Origin: Sporodiniella umbellata
Lineage: Eukaryota > Mucoromycota > Mucoromycetes > Mucorales > Rhizopodaceae
Direction: 5' to 3'
Assembly (NCBI GenBank): GCA_025677835.1
Contig: JAIXMR010000144.1
Location: forward strand, 1-52,029
Length of the DNA: 52,029 nt
The position numbers and the translations under genes are program-made. This document shows, piece by piece, positions 24,760-35,065 of the stretch. The notes beneath the pieces were generated by a model, which ran no database searches, had not been told where the DNA came from, and worked only from the letters and a program-made list of their open reading frames with translations. Position 1 is the stretch's first letter. Every line of letters begins with the position of its first letter.

Positions 24760-25995
24760 ATGTCAGTACAATTACATGCATCTGTTCTTCAGTTTTTGGT
24801 AGATCATGGTTATGTTGAAACGCTAGACGCTTTTAAAAAAGAAGCCAAAGCGGTTTTGGATAATGCCGAAGAGGAGTACTCAAGCTCTTCTGATGAACTT
24901 GCTCGTCAGCTATCCCAACTACAAATTCAAAGGTAAAAGATTGCCACTGAAATGTCTTTTACTAATTTGCCTAGGAACAATGAACTTGCAGAAGGAGACG
25001 GGGAATACTTTACTACTCTTATTTGCGAGTACCCGGATATTCACTATGCTAATATACTAGCTGTTGCAGTGGACCCCCAAAGCCGGTTGTTAGCAACAAG
25101 TGCCATTGACAAAACTGTCAAATTGAGCAATTATATGAATCCAACCCTGATACCCAGAACCTATCGGCATCATCAAGCCCCTGTGCTTAGCATCGAATTC
25201 CACCCAAAGCACCCACAGTTTTTGCTGACGACGTCCATGGACGGTAGCAGTGTGATTGCCGATAGTTCGTTTGAGCCTGAATTCGGACAGGATCTCGAAG
25301 TAGCTGGTGTTCACCAAGTCTTTAAAGACCATAAAAAGTATGTTGTACGCGGTCTGTTTTCACCCGATGGAGACTATATGGCTACTGCCTCGTACGATCG
25401 TACCGTTTGTATTTATAAAAACCAGTCGAAAGAAATGCCCAAGTATGAGCTGGTGAAACAAGTAGGTCCCTTCTTGGGCAATGTGGAGTCTATTTGTTAT
25501 GGCAAAGATCAGCTTATTCTAGGTGTCCGTAACGACAATTATTTGCATTACATCCATCTACCTAGTCTTAGTATAGAACGCGTCAACATGAACTCTACGG
25601 GAGACGACTGGGTCTCTTTTTCACCTGTTCATCTTTCAGTTTCCCCTGACGGAAAGCATTTACTGTGTACAACTGATCATGCAAGTGGAAGAACGATTTT
25701 GTTTGCCATTGGAGAGTCAAGGCAATTACAAAATTATTATGTGAATGCAAGTGACAACCAGTTTGTTACCAGACTTCATGCCTGGCATCCCTCCGGCCTT
25801 TACTTTTATGCTACTGGAAATGATGATCATTCTATCTCGATTATCGAAGCCAAGACAGGATCCGTAGTGCATCAGCTGCAAGGACATAAGGCCATGGTTC
25901 GCTCACTTGTCATTAGTCCAGATATCGGGCTGATCAGTACGGGATATGACCAATCTGTCAAGATTTGGTCCTGGGAACACACAGCATCGCGTTAA
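24760..25995 (+). CDS. LisH-domain WD40 repeat protein
   Basis: Two exons, 24760-24932 and 24975-25995, with a 42-bp intron; 397 residues. The N-terminus (residues 4-36, LHASVLQFLVDHGYVETLDA) is a LisH dimerisation motif. The rest is a WD40 propeller: repeats with recognisable ends include LLATSAIDKTVKL, GDYMATASYDRTVCIY and the final GLISTGYDQSVKIWSW, with GH-type starts such as LQGHKAMVRSLVIS. LisH-WD40 proteins are usually scaffolds (Lis1, TBL1, ubiquitin-ligase adaptors), but I cannot place this one in a named family, so no substrate is claimed. It begins 48 bp after the PRMT1 stop on the same strand, so their regulatory regions must overlap. It is convergent with BCP1, with 111 bp between stop codons. 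Confidence 0.88.
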
Positions 25996-26106
25996 CTACA
26001 TAATAAACATACACACACACTTTATTTGAAAAATGCCACAAAGTTGAAAGCACTATAGAAGGTGGGATAAAAGATTCGGGAGGTTGCTTTTTTATTATTA
26101 TTGTTA

Positions 26107-27042
26107 TTATTGTTGTGTTGAGGTACATGTTTTTGTAATTTCTTCGACAAGCGAATCAAATTTTGAGTGGTGAACAAACAAAAGCTTACGAGCTGGCTCG
26201 ATACCGAAATCGGAAAAGGCTCTTCTTGAGTCAGCAGCCTGCTCTTTGTCACTATTTGTGAACTTGAAATCGAATTGATGTTCTGCGTATTTAGCAATTA
26301 TTTCGTCTTCGGATTGAAAATAAAAAGTTTCGTCGTTGGCTAGCTTTTGAGCCGTTTCCTCATTTTCTTCGTCTGCAGTTGAGTTGACTTCTTTGTATGT
26401 CTTTGAGATAAACATGTACCACTCAAACTTATAGGGCTCGCTTTGTTCAACAGCTTTTTTGGTTTCTTCTTGAAGCATGGCATACATGGGTGGCATGATC
26501 TCCACAGGCATATTTACAAATCGTTCAGAGACCACCCAACCCACTTGTTCTCTATTTAAAATAGAATCTACCACCAAAGAAAGCTTTTCGTTTTTTTTTG
26601 GGCATTTTCCGAGTAAGTATTGACAAAGCTGGCTGACTCCTTGTTTGGATTTTTGTGCTTGAAGGTTAATCACACTCAAGATGCCATAAGGATCCGACTG
26701 TTGATCGTCCACTTTGACAGTGGTGCCTACATGGTTTTCCTCAATCAGAATGTCAGCAAGATCGCCTAGATTTATTAGCTCTGCATCAGAGCTAAAGAGT
26801 TGCTTTAGAAGTTTTTTCAAGGCATGAAAGTCAATTTCGTCAGGATTATAAAAGTCAAAATCAACGTCGATAATTTCCTGCAAGAAAGTTAGATTGTTTT
26901 TCGCGTACATTCAATACTTGTTTGTATTTACTTGAAGACCGTCATCAGAGTCTTCATCGTCTGAGTGCACTGTAGCTACTTTTTTTAAAGGTTGATCGTC
27001 TTCTTCTGGTGCTGCTTTTCTCTTCAAGTTATTTGCGCTCAT
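26107..27042 (-). CDS. BCP1: Bcp1/BCCIP family protein
   Basis: Two exons on the minus strand: 27042-26932 and 26877-26107, a 54-bp intron, 293 residues (yeast Bcp1 is 283). Yeast Bcp1 is a nuclear chaperone for ribosomal protein uL14 (Rpl23) and supports nuclear export of Mss4; vertebrate BCCIP also binds BRCA2 and p21. Signatures: an acidic N-terminus after a KRKAAPEEDD basic/acidic stretch, EIIDVDFDFYNPDEIDFHAL right after the splice, LGDLADILIEENHVGTTVK, the SDPYGILSVINL motif, RFVNMPVEIMPPMYAMLQEE, and FSDFGIEPARKLLFVHHSKF near the end. The exon 2 start was fixed by the TTGCAG acceptor at 26878 and the continuation into EIIDVDF. The 3' flank is an ATT-rich trinucleotide stretch (26093-26118). 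Confidence 0.94.
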
Positions 27043-27044
27043 AG

Positions 27045-27075
<31 letters not shown>

Positions 27076-27895
27076 TTGTGACCCTTTTTTGATTGATTTG
27101 ACAGTTCAGACAAGCAAGCCAATCAACAATCGATGTGTTTTGTAGTCTAAAGTATTGCTTATTATGGCCTTGAATACGCTTCATTGCGTAGATGTTTTGA
27201 ACGTACTTTTATAAAGCGCAGGTCATTATACTTTTCAAGCGTGGAAGAAAAGCGCTAGTTAAAATTGCCAACATCCAAACGATTCAAAGTAGGAGGGGTG
27301 ACATAGAGCCTCTCAAGTCAAGGTTGTATGCTCCGTACAGCGGTATTGAATATTGATTTTGGAGTCCACTCTAAAGATGTTGATCCGTCATTGTCAGCGA
27401 ATTATTTGCAACGAGTGTTTCAAAAAAGGGATCTACTTTCGATCACCCCCAAGAGCTATTGCTTTGCAGGCAACACTCATAGCATGCCTCAGAAGAGGTT
27501 CAATAGACCGTACAACTCGCTGTAAAAGCAGTTTTTTTTTTTTTTTTTTATTTTTTTTTTGGCAGATGTAATTTCCTGAACAGGCTATGCTCTGTTGAGA
27601 GTGAAGCTCTCAAAAGACTGTGATTGAAACCGAAATGCATAAAAGAACAAGCACCGGCCCAGGGAACCGTCCAAAGCCAAAAAAAGAAGTCACGCCCATC
27701 TCGTGATGGTGTCAGAGCATCCGAGTGATTGGCGGACATTTACGGATATTCTCGGATTTGCATGTGTTCATGAGTTTCCCTCCCCATACACACAAAAAAG
27801 TGAGCTGTCCTTTCGGTCACACTCAAAGTTTTAATTTTTTTAATTGACTTTGTTTTCAGGATAGATATTTAATTGATCCCCTTTGCTCTTCTTTC

Positions 27896-27939
<44 letters not shown>

Positions 27940-27966
27940 CAACATCTCTTTTTGGAATAAAACAAA
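27043..27966. promoter_or_regulatory. Divergent promoter region of BCP1 and the PFKFB gene
   Basis: This 924-bp spacer lies between two divergent starts. It contains an A-rich tract (27049-27070), T-tracts (27532-27559) and a microsatellite of about 13 ATT/TAT units (27901-27939) ending 28 bp before the PFKFB ATG. The 65- and 72-codon frames at 27328-27571 overlap each other and show no domain, so I do not call a gene. Confidence 0.5.
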
Positions 27967-29512
27967 ATGACAAGTAAGTCCAAGGTGGATCCCAAGGTGA
28001 AAACTAACCCGGGTGTTTAGATTTTCGTTTAGCGTGCGTTGTAAGTTGGAAGGATATTCTTAAGAGCAAAATGATTGAGTTTTGAAAAGATGGTAGGGTT
28101 GCCAGGCAGAGGCAAGACTTACATAGCACAAAAAGGTACTTGAGTATAGAGAAAACACCAATGCCAACAGGTATCTTAGTGTGTCGGTACCTTCAATGGC
28201 TGGACGTGGCTACAAAGGTGTTTAATGTTGGAAATTACCGCCGTCAGCTTTTTGGATCGACTTCAGACCACGGCTTTTTTGATCTCAAGAACGCCACAGG
28301 ACAACAGCAAAGAAAGAAAGCGGCCAATGTAGCTTTGGAGGAAATGATTGGATGGTTTGAAGCAGGAGGCACGGTGGGAATTTATGATGCGACCAATAGC
28401 ACTGCAGCCCGACGTCGATGGATTTCAGACTTACTGACCAAGCACGATATTCAAGTGGTTTTTGTAGAATCCGTATGCGAAGATGAGCTGATTGTGATGG
28501 AAAACGTACAACAGATGAAATTAGGATCACCCGACTATAATGATCGGGACCCAGCGTGGGCTGTGGAAGATTACAAGCAGCGAATGTGCCAATACAAAGA
28601 CTATGAGCCTGTGACCGTCTCTGAAGGCGGCTATGTCAAATTAATCAATGCTGGATCCCAGGTGATGGTAAACATGGTGCGAGGCTATCTAGAGTCTAGA
28701 ATCGTTTACTATCTCATGAATCTTCACACACAGCCCAGGAAAATCTACATGTCAAGACATGGCGAAAGCATGTTTAATTTACACGGAAAAATTGGAGGGG
28801 ACTCGGATCTGTCGCCTAGAGGCCAGATGTATGCTAAGAGGTTACCCGGGTTAGTCAGGGAACATCTGGGGGATAAAAAGCTCGTAGTCTGGACCTCTTC
28901 CCTCAAAAGGACAAAGCAAACAAGTGCCTTTCTGGACTATCCCAAAATGAACAGAAAACCCTTGGATGAAATCAACGCCGGTGTATGTGACGGTATGACT
29001 TACGAAGAGATCGAATTGAAGTTTCCTGAGGATTACGCAAATCGAGACACTGATAAATTCAACTATCGTTATAAAGGAGGAGAGGTATGTTCTAGTGTGC
29101 TTCAAATGACATACTAACACTATCGCTAGTCCTATAGAGATGTTGTGCTAAGATTAGAGCCTATCATCATGGATCTTGAAAGACAAGGGAATATTCTGAT
29201 CATTGGCCATCAGGCCATCTTAAGATGTATCTATGCTTACTTTATGAACTACAATCAGGAAGATTTACCTTACATAAAAATACCGCTTCACACCGTCATT
29301 GAGCTATCGCCAAAGGCTTATGGTTGTGATGAAAGAAGATACAAAGGTAAAAAAAAAAAAAAAAAAAAAAAATTCCTCTAACAACTCATCCTATGCCAGT
29401 TGATATTGAAGCAGTAGACACCCATAGACCAAAACCAACCCACAAAGCCCAAGAAATCAAACCTAGCACGAACAATCCCATTTTACCCATTCGCCCTGAA
29501 TTTATGACTTAA
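27967..29512 (+). CDS. 6-phosphofructo-2-kinase/fructose-2,6-bisphosphatase
   Basis: Bifunctional enzyme that makes and breaks down fructose-2,6-bisphosphate, the glycolysis/gluconeogenesis signal. Five exons: 27967-27996, 28090-28135, 28180-29084, 29130-29346, 29400-29512; 1311 nt, 436 residues. Kinase half: Walker A GLPGRGKT (residues 13-20; most relatives have GLPARGKT), [11 protein letters not shown], and [15 protein letters not shown]. Bisphosphatase half: SRHGES with phospho-acceptor His219, [10 protein letters not shown], acid Glu289 in [14 protein letters not shown], and the second histidine in GHQAILRC. Both active sites look complete. The protein is short at the N-terminus: only about 10 residues precede [10 protein letters not shown]. 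The first intron (27997-28089, donor AAG|GTGAAA) is my choice because it preserves frame; other donors in this stretch are possible, so the first exon is the weak part of the model. An A22 run follows the donor of intron 4. Confidence 0.9.
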
Positions 29513-29794
29513 AGACTGCTTGTGCCAAAAAAATAAAATAAAAAAAATGAATAAGAAAATGAAAACCAAGAGTGTAAGAGAGGTCTCTTGTTATCAATTC
29601 AACGCGTTTTCATAGTTGATTTGAACTGAGTATTTTCAAGATGGATCTGTAAGAAGTTGGACAAGGCAAACCTCATTTGGGCTGTTTTTTTCTTTTCCTT
29701 TTTTTTTTTAACAAGCGATACAAAAAATAAAAACTGTCCTTTTCTTTAATTTTTTTTTTTTCTATTATTACTTCTTTTTTTTTTTTTTGAAGCA

Positions 29795-31507
29795 ATGAAC
29801 CCAATCTCTGCTGAAAACAATAGACAAAAAAAGCTTGCAGACCTCTTGGCTTACGTTCGAGATAGGAAAAAGCAAAACGACGAGGCTGAGAAGGATCAAG
29901 CCAGTAAAGAAGCAGATGTTGAGGGGCCGGCTACAAAAAAACAAAAGACAGCCAACAAGACGCATTCGAAAAAGTCGGCTCTACACGACTACTGTATAGG
30001 ATCAGACAGTGTAGGAGAGTTAAACATGAGCATCAAAAGCGATATTGAAGTGCGACCTTATCAACAAGAGGCTGTAGATGCCATTGTCGATCGTACCCAA
30101 ACACCTGCTATTGCGCGCTCTGGAATTATTGTCTTGCCTTGCGGTGCCGGTAAAACACTGACGTCTATCCTTGTAGCATCTGCTATCAAAAAACCAGTGT
30201 TAGTGGTTTGCTCGACTATTATTGCTGCAGAGCAATTCTCCAAAGAATTCTTACGATTCACTGATCTCATGGCTTCGAAAACCGGCATGTTTGCGGGTGC
30301 TAAAAAATGGCCCTACAATGGGCCTTCGGGTGTACTTTTTACAACCTACACCATGTTGGTTGATAGCAAAAACCGCAGTATAGACTCGAAACGTATGAGT
30401 ACTTTTATCAATAAAACAGAGTGGGGCATTGTAATTCTGGATGAGGTGCACTGTGTGCCTGCGAACAACTTTGCTAAAGCAATTGCAAAAATTAAAACAA
30501 AAGTCAGACTTGGCTTGACAGCTACGATGTTACGTGAAGATGAAAAAATCGGAGACTTGGAAACGTTGGTCGGTCCAACTTGGTATCATGCTAAATGGAA
30601 AGAATTGGCAGATAAGGGATACATTGCTAAAGTGATCTGTACCCAAGTTGAATCCGAGATGACTCCCCTCACTAAAAGCGCTCACGACAGTATTCAAACG
30701 GGTAATGTGCTAGGAAAAGGGCATCATTTGAGAAGTCTTTTAGCCATCCTCCATCCCAAAAAGATACAAATGTGTCAGCGATTGGTTCAGTATCATGAAG
30801 CCCGTGGTGATAAAGTGCTCGTATATTGCGATCATATCGATGCACTCAAAATCTACGCTGAAAAAATTGACCGACCTTTGATCTATGGTGCTACACCTAC
30901 GGAAGATGCACGTCAGCTGCTGACTCGGTTTCAAATAGATGTTCAGGATACAGAGGAAGAGCTTACTTGGAATCAGCAGGCCACCCGCCGCTCCCTCAAA
31001 GCCAAACAGATCAACACACTCTTTCTCTCACGTATTGGCGATACATCTCTCGATTTACCTGCTGCTACCGTCTTGATCCAAGTCTCCTCTCATTTTGGCT
31101 CACGTCGTCAAGAAGCCCAACGGCTAGGACGTGTATTACGTGCTAAGAAAAGAAACGAAAAAGGCTTTTACTCCCGATTCTATACGCTTGTAACCAATGA
31201 TACACATGAAATGCAGTTTTCAGAAAGACGCAGACAGTTTTTAGAAGAGGATTGTGGCTATGGCTATCAGATATGGAAAGTCGGAGAGGAAAAGGAAGGA
31301 GGATGGCAAGTTGAAGCCCATCGAGACAATTCGAGTCCTGACGATGACGAAGTCAAAGCAGACCCATTGACCTGTACAATCCGGGGTGCCCACAGTCGGC
31401 CCTATTCAACTGACGAAGAAGAAAAAGGCTTAATCAACTTTTTGGCAGGACTAAAAAATTATGTAGTAGAACAGGAAGAAGACGAAACAGATCCAGATAA
31501 TAAATAA
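29795..31507 (+). CDS. XPB/Rad25-like SF2 helicase lacking the N-terminal damage-recognition region
   Basis: Single uninterrupted exon, 570 residues. From residue 87 it follows XPB/Ssl2, the TFIIH helicase: VRPYQQEAV (Q-motif region), Walker A LPCGAGKT (114-121), DEVH box (216-219), LTAT (241-244) followed by the RED motif (247-249), the GYIAKV segment, then motifs V and VI in IGDTSLDLPAATVLIQVSSH and SRRQEAQRLGRVLRAKK, and a C-terminal QRRxFL-type block. Canonical eukaryotic XPB is about 780-840 residues; here the roughly 200-250 residues before the helicase core (N-terminal and damage-recognition domains) are replaced by a short Lys/Glu-rich leader. The 282-bp spacer upstream is T-rich and contains no missing exon. 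There is also an insertion (QDTEEELTWNQQATRRSL) between motifs IV and V. Probably a paralogue comparable in layout to kinetoplastid XPB-R or prokaryotic XPB, not the TFIIH subunit itself; this is inference. The stop is 16 bp from the convergent NOP12 stop. Confidence 0.9.
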   Translation: MNPISAENNRQKKLADLLAYVRDRKKQNDEAEKDQASKEADVEGPATKKQKTANKTHSKKSALHDYCIGSDSVGELNMSIKSDIEVRPYQQEAVDAIVDRTQTPAIARSGIIVLPCGAGKTLTSILVASAIKKPVLVVCSTIIAAEQFSKEFLRFTDLMASKTGMFAGAKKWPYNGPSGVLFTTYTMLVDSKNRSIDSKRMSTFINKTEWGIVILDEVHCVPANNFAKAIAKIKTKVRLGLTATMLREDEKIGDLETLVGPTWYHAKWKELADKGYIAKVICTQVESEMTPLTKSAHDSIQTGNVLGKGHHLRSLLAILHPKKIQMCQRLVQYHEARGDKVLVYCDHIDALKIYAEKIDRPLIYGATPTEDARQLLTRFQIDVQDTEEELTWNQQATRRSLKAKQINTLFLSRIGDTSLDLPAATVLIQVSSHFGSRRQEAQRLGRVLRAKKRNEKGFYSRFYTLVTNDTHEMQFSERRRQFLEEDCGYGYQIWKVGEEKEGGWQVEAHRDNSSPDDDEVKADPLTCTIRGAHSRPYSTDEEEKGLINFLAGLKNYVVEQEEDETDPDNK

Positions 31508-31523
31508 TGTTTTTTCTTTCTTT

Positions 31524-32736
31524 TTATTTTTTTCCATTCTTTTTCACAATCACCTTCTTTTTGCTCGTTTTTATCAGTTTAAACTTGGAATCATCCTTAG
31601 TAGCCCGAGTGCCTTCATGTCTCTTTGGAGAAGCCAAAGGCTTGCCTGATTTACCAGAAGTTTTTCGAATAGGTTTGCCCTTTTTAGCTGGTTTCTTTTC
31701 ACGTACACCTCCTTCTGAAACGGGTATTTTGCAACGTTGAATACGGATTTTTGTCTTGTTGCGAAACTTGTTTTCATTATTCAAAGCAGCCTCTACATCA
31801 TCGCGATCTTTGAATTGCACGTAACCAATACCTTTGCCAACGTTTGTTTTGGCATCCCGAATGAGTCTCACAAATTCAATTTCTCCTTCTTTAAAATGTT
31901 CCCAGAGTTCTTCTTCTTCTGTGTCAAACGGCAATCCACCCAAGAAAACCGATCGCTTTCTATCATGTTGTTTACTGTTACTGGCTTCGTTCACTCGCAG
32001 ATGTTTTTCCAAAAAAACCGATCCATTCAATGCAAGAGCTTTAGCAACGGACTCTTTTTGCTCAAATACAACATAAGCGTTTAATACATCACGCGAAGAA
32101 TGCAATCTGCGCGCTAAGAAGGCTGATTTACGGTCCATAGGCTCTGAAAAGGCAACCGACCGAAAACGGATAGACTCGATTTTTCCACATTCTTTAAACT
32201 TTGATTTGAGCTGTTTGTATCCGTCCTGTATATATTTCGCTGTGTGAGAACAACAGTTTTTTTTTTTTTTTTTTTTTAAGTTTCAAAAATACCTTTTCAA
32301 TACAGGCAACAGGCACATTACCAACAAAAACTGTCTTTTGCTCTTTTTCTAACTTCTCTTGCTCAGTTAAAGGTTTCTTCTTCTTCTTCTCGGGTTCGTC
32401 TTTGATTATCTCTTCCGCTTTTCTCTACAATTCAAGTCAGACCAACTACAAAAGTACAGCATTTACCTTCTGAGCTGCAGCTAGTAACTCCTTTGTTTTT
32501 TTAAATCCTAAAAAAGCTTTGTCTCCCTCTTTCTTTTCCTTCTTTTTTCTTTCCTTTTCAGCTTTGGACAAGATTTGACTGGAAAGTATAGGCTTCACAG
32601 CAATCTCGCTTTTACCAGCCTATTCATCTATAGGTTAAACAAGCGCACTCAGTGTAATCATGCAAGTGCTAACCGATCCTTTAAATAAGTTGTCCAAATG
32701 ACTCTCGACTTTGATTGACGAGAACAGTCCACTCAT
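31524..32736 (-). CDS. NOP12: Nucleolar RNA-binding protein Nop12/RBM34
   Basis: Two-RRM nucleolar protein; yeast Nop12 acts in pre-25S/5.8S rRNA processing. Four exons on the minus strand: 32736-32674, 32619-32467, 32424-32293, 32225-31524 (introns 54, 42 and 67 bp), 1050 nt, 349 residues. The N-terminus is basic with a KKKEKKEG run. RRM1 starts at residue 103 (TVFVGNVPV, RNP2) and continues across the exon 3/4 join into IESIRFRSVAF, the hallmark of this family, and NAYVVFEQ (RNP1). RRM2 runs from about residue 208 (SVFLGGLPFDTEEEELWEHF) through GKGIGYVQFKD. The Lys-rich C-tail fits nucleolar localisation. Exon 4 uses the CAG acceptor at 32226-32227; the upstream CACAG breaks the frame. Confidence 0.93.
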
Positions 32737-33366
32737 AGCTACTCACTATTGAAAAAAAAAAAAAAAAAAAAAGAATAGATGTCAGAAAATAATCGAAACA
32801 TATGTGACTGCTGTGGCTTTTAAGTATCAATAGAATCCAGTTACCGTTAGAGCTTTGAAAATGAAGTTAGACAGTTGTGTTTGCATTTACATTTCTCTTT
32901 CTGAAAGATACTGATCCAATACGATTGATATACAAAAACTCTTAACATCATTTTAATACTGAACCCTAAATCTTGAAAACACGCGATATTTTTCTTGAAA
33001 AAAAAAAAAAACTATATTTACAACATTAATTTGAACGCACGTTGTTGATTTTTACGAAATTTCAATTTGCATGGCCAGACAGAATATATTCTGTGTAACA
33101 ATGTGCATTGTTTACAAAGGGCAATGTCAGGACAAGTAGGAAAGCACGGATCAAAAGAGAATATAGAATAAGGATTCTGCAGCTTTTCAAAGATACTCGC
33201 TAGATCTGAAACAGCCATCGCATATCTGTATATACTCTTTAATTTACTGCGATCATCTCTCCATTTTTCGTGTGACACTAAACTCGTGGCTACTTTATCT
33301 GGAGTCTATATTCCTTCTTTTTCTGTTCATTATTTTTGTTTTTATTTTTTCCACACATATATACAA
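32737..33366. promoter_or_regulatory. Divergent spacer between NOP12 and the coiled-coil gene, with a doubtful small ORF
   Basis: The 630-bp spacer has an A21 run (32753-32772) and a T-rich pyrimidine stretch just before the downstream ATG. On the minus strand 33278-33018 is an 86-codon frame without an upstream ATG: its first ATG is at MAVSDLASIFEKL, followed by a Cys cluster CFPTCPDIALCKQC (C-x3-C-x5-C-x2-C) and a basic end. The codon choice looks coding, but no family is recognised and there is no room for upstream exons, so it may be a fragment of a lost gene or transposon. Confidence 0.35.
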
Positions 33367-34748
33367 ATGCATCCACACCAAAACGATATGACTGAATCAA
33401 GGTTCAGTGTAAACTCCAACTTAATGAATTACTCCATTCCCACTGGCCATAAAAACGATAAACGCCGAGAAATAAAGCAAGGTGATTCAAATACACGATC
33501 ACGGCAATTTGAAGCACAAATTGAACAACTCACATTACAGAATGTCAAGCTGCAACGAACAAACCGATTGCTCAAAGTAGATACAGACAACCTTATTGAA
33601 CAACACACAAGCCCTCTTGAAAAAGTCATTGAGGAGCTTACTGTATCCAACGTAAGGCTACAGAGAAATACCCGGCTTTTACAGCAGGAATTAGATGAAA
33701 AGATGCTACAGTTGAATGAATTGAAGGAAAAGCAGATTATGCAAATGAAATCAGTAGGCCCTGAATACGAGTTTTTAGTTCAGAATATCAATTTATTACA
33801 GCGCCAAGTAAGTCTTTCGAACAAGGAGTGTCTCTAATACTCCTAAATACTCTTAGATTGCTGGCCATCCAATATGCGAGTCAACTTGCTGTTTTACAAT
33901 GAAACCTATTGATCAATCAAATATGATCATGACCCTGCCAGCCACGGAAAATGAAGACGAAGGGCTTGAAGCTCAGCATATTTGCAGACCTATAATTCAC
34001 TCAAATATTTCACAAGGCTCTTACGCTACCGAGTTAGAACACAAAGTGATCAGATTGGAAAAAATTATCCAAGAACAAGATCAAGAAAAAGAAGAGTTTT
34101 TAAGACAGCAGAGCTACAAAGATAACGACTTTGAGATGTTGAAAAAAGAGCTGAGAGTAAAAGATGAAATTGTCTCACAGTTAGAGCAGGACTTTATGTG
34201 TTTAGAAGACCAACTAGAACATTTACAAAAGGTAATACCAACCAAAACCCAATCAAACTCTTACAATCATTTAGGAGCTGGAAAAACAAAACTCGCCCAG
34301 ACACAGCCCAACTCAAGATCCAAAAAAACAATCACAGCTGTTAATGGAATCAAAACGAAGATCGTTAGCTGTTAAAGATATGCACTTGCTGGAACAAATG
34401 CTACGAGGAGACTTAGATACAAGATATGCGGATAGCAGCAGTAGCAATAGCAGTAGCAGTAGCAGTAGCAGTAGCAACATGGGCGAATCTCTAGAGAGGA
34501 ACGGCGGGCTATTCCCATGTCAGTTTGAAACTCGCCCTTATACCAACCATCACTATTCAAAAGAGCCTTTTCTTTCATTTACCTGCGTTACCGCATTACT
34601 ATCTTTGGCTGTTTATTTAGGAATAACGGACGACTGGACAGTACCTATTACCTTGGCCACATTAGTTTCTGGATTTCTGCTATCAGAAAACACCAAGAAA
34701 AAAGCGCAAGAGGGTAGTGGCAAACTAAACCCAGTTAATAAAGCCTAA
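33367..34748 (+). CDS. Coiled-coil protein with C-terminal membrane hairpin, unknown family
   Basis: Three exons: 33367-33807, 33857-34231, 34275-34748 (introns 49 and 43 bp), 429 residues. The last acceptor (TTTAG at 34270-34274) was chosen because it switches the frame from the dead-end reading to ELEKQNSPRH and then MESKRRSLAVKDM. Residues about 50-135 and 180-275 are heptad-rich coiled coils (for example LQNVKLQRTNRLLK and LEDQLEHLQK). A poly-Ser tract encoded by AGC/AGT repeats (34434-34478) follows. Near the C-terminus two hydrophobic segments, about residues 371-388 (LSFTCVTALLSLAVYLGI) and 393-409, suggest a membrane hairpin or tail anchor with a lysine-rich end. This layout suits a nuclear-envelope, spindle-pole or organelle tether, but no family is identified. 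The start is the first ATG after a pyrimidine-rich leader. Confidence 0.75.
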
Positions 34749-35065
34749 ATCCATTAACGATATTGTCTTTTTGTTTAGTTTAGTTTTTTAATAACAATGA
34801 GTTTTCCACTACATATTGTCTCAATTAGTAAAACTCAATTATACGTCGTTTGACACAAATATATACTTTAAACAAAAGCTATTATTGTTTGTACTTTTTT
34901 AGGTAGAGCAGATATACAGCAATATTTGAAAAACATAAACACATCTGCTCAATTATGCTCACTGATTTTGTATTCTTGAAATCAACGACATACAAGGTTT
35001 ATTTATAAGAATAAATATACAAGACTGACCATCGCCCTTTTCTCTCGTTTTATACACAGCTTTTT
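34749..35065. terminator. Convergent 3' flanks
   Basis: 317 bp between two convergent stop codons. Contains AATAAA-like signals (34999-35014 and on the other strand around 34787-34793) and no gene. Confidence 0.4.

Noticed and set aside
27328..27571. Overlapping 65- and 72-codon ORFs upstream of the PFKFB gene
   Set aside because: They run into poly-T, overlap each other in different frames and show no family resemblance.
29040..29130. ORF end at 29117 as the natural C-terminus of the PFKFB protein
   Set aside because: A 45-bp intron (29085-29129) joins GGE to [11 protein letters not shown], restoring the second half of the bisphosphatase domain including GHQAILRC.
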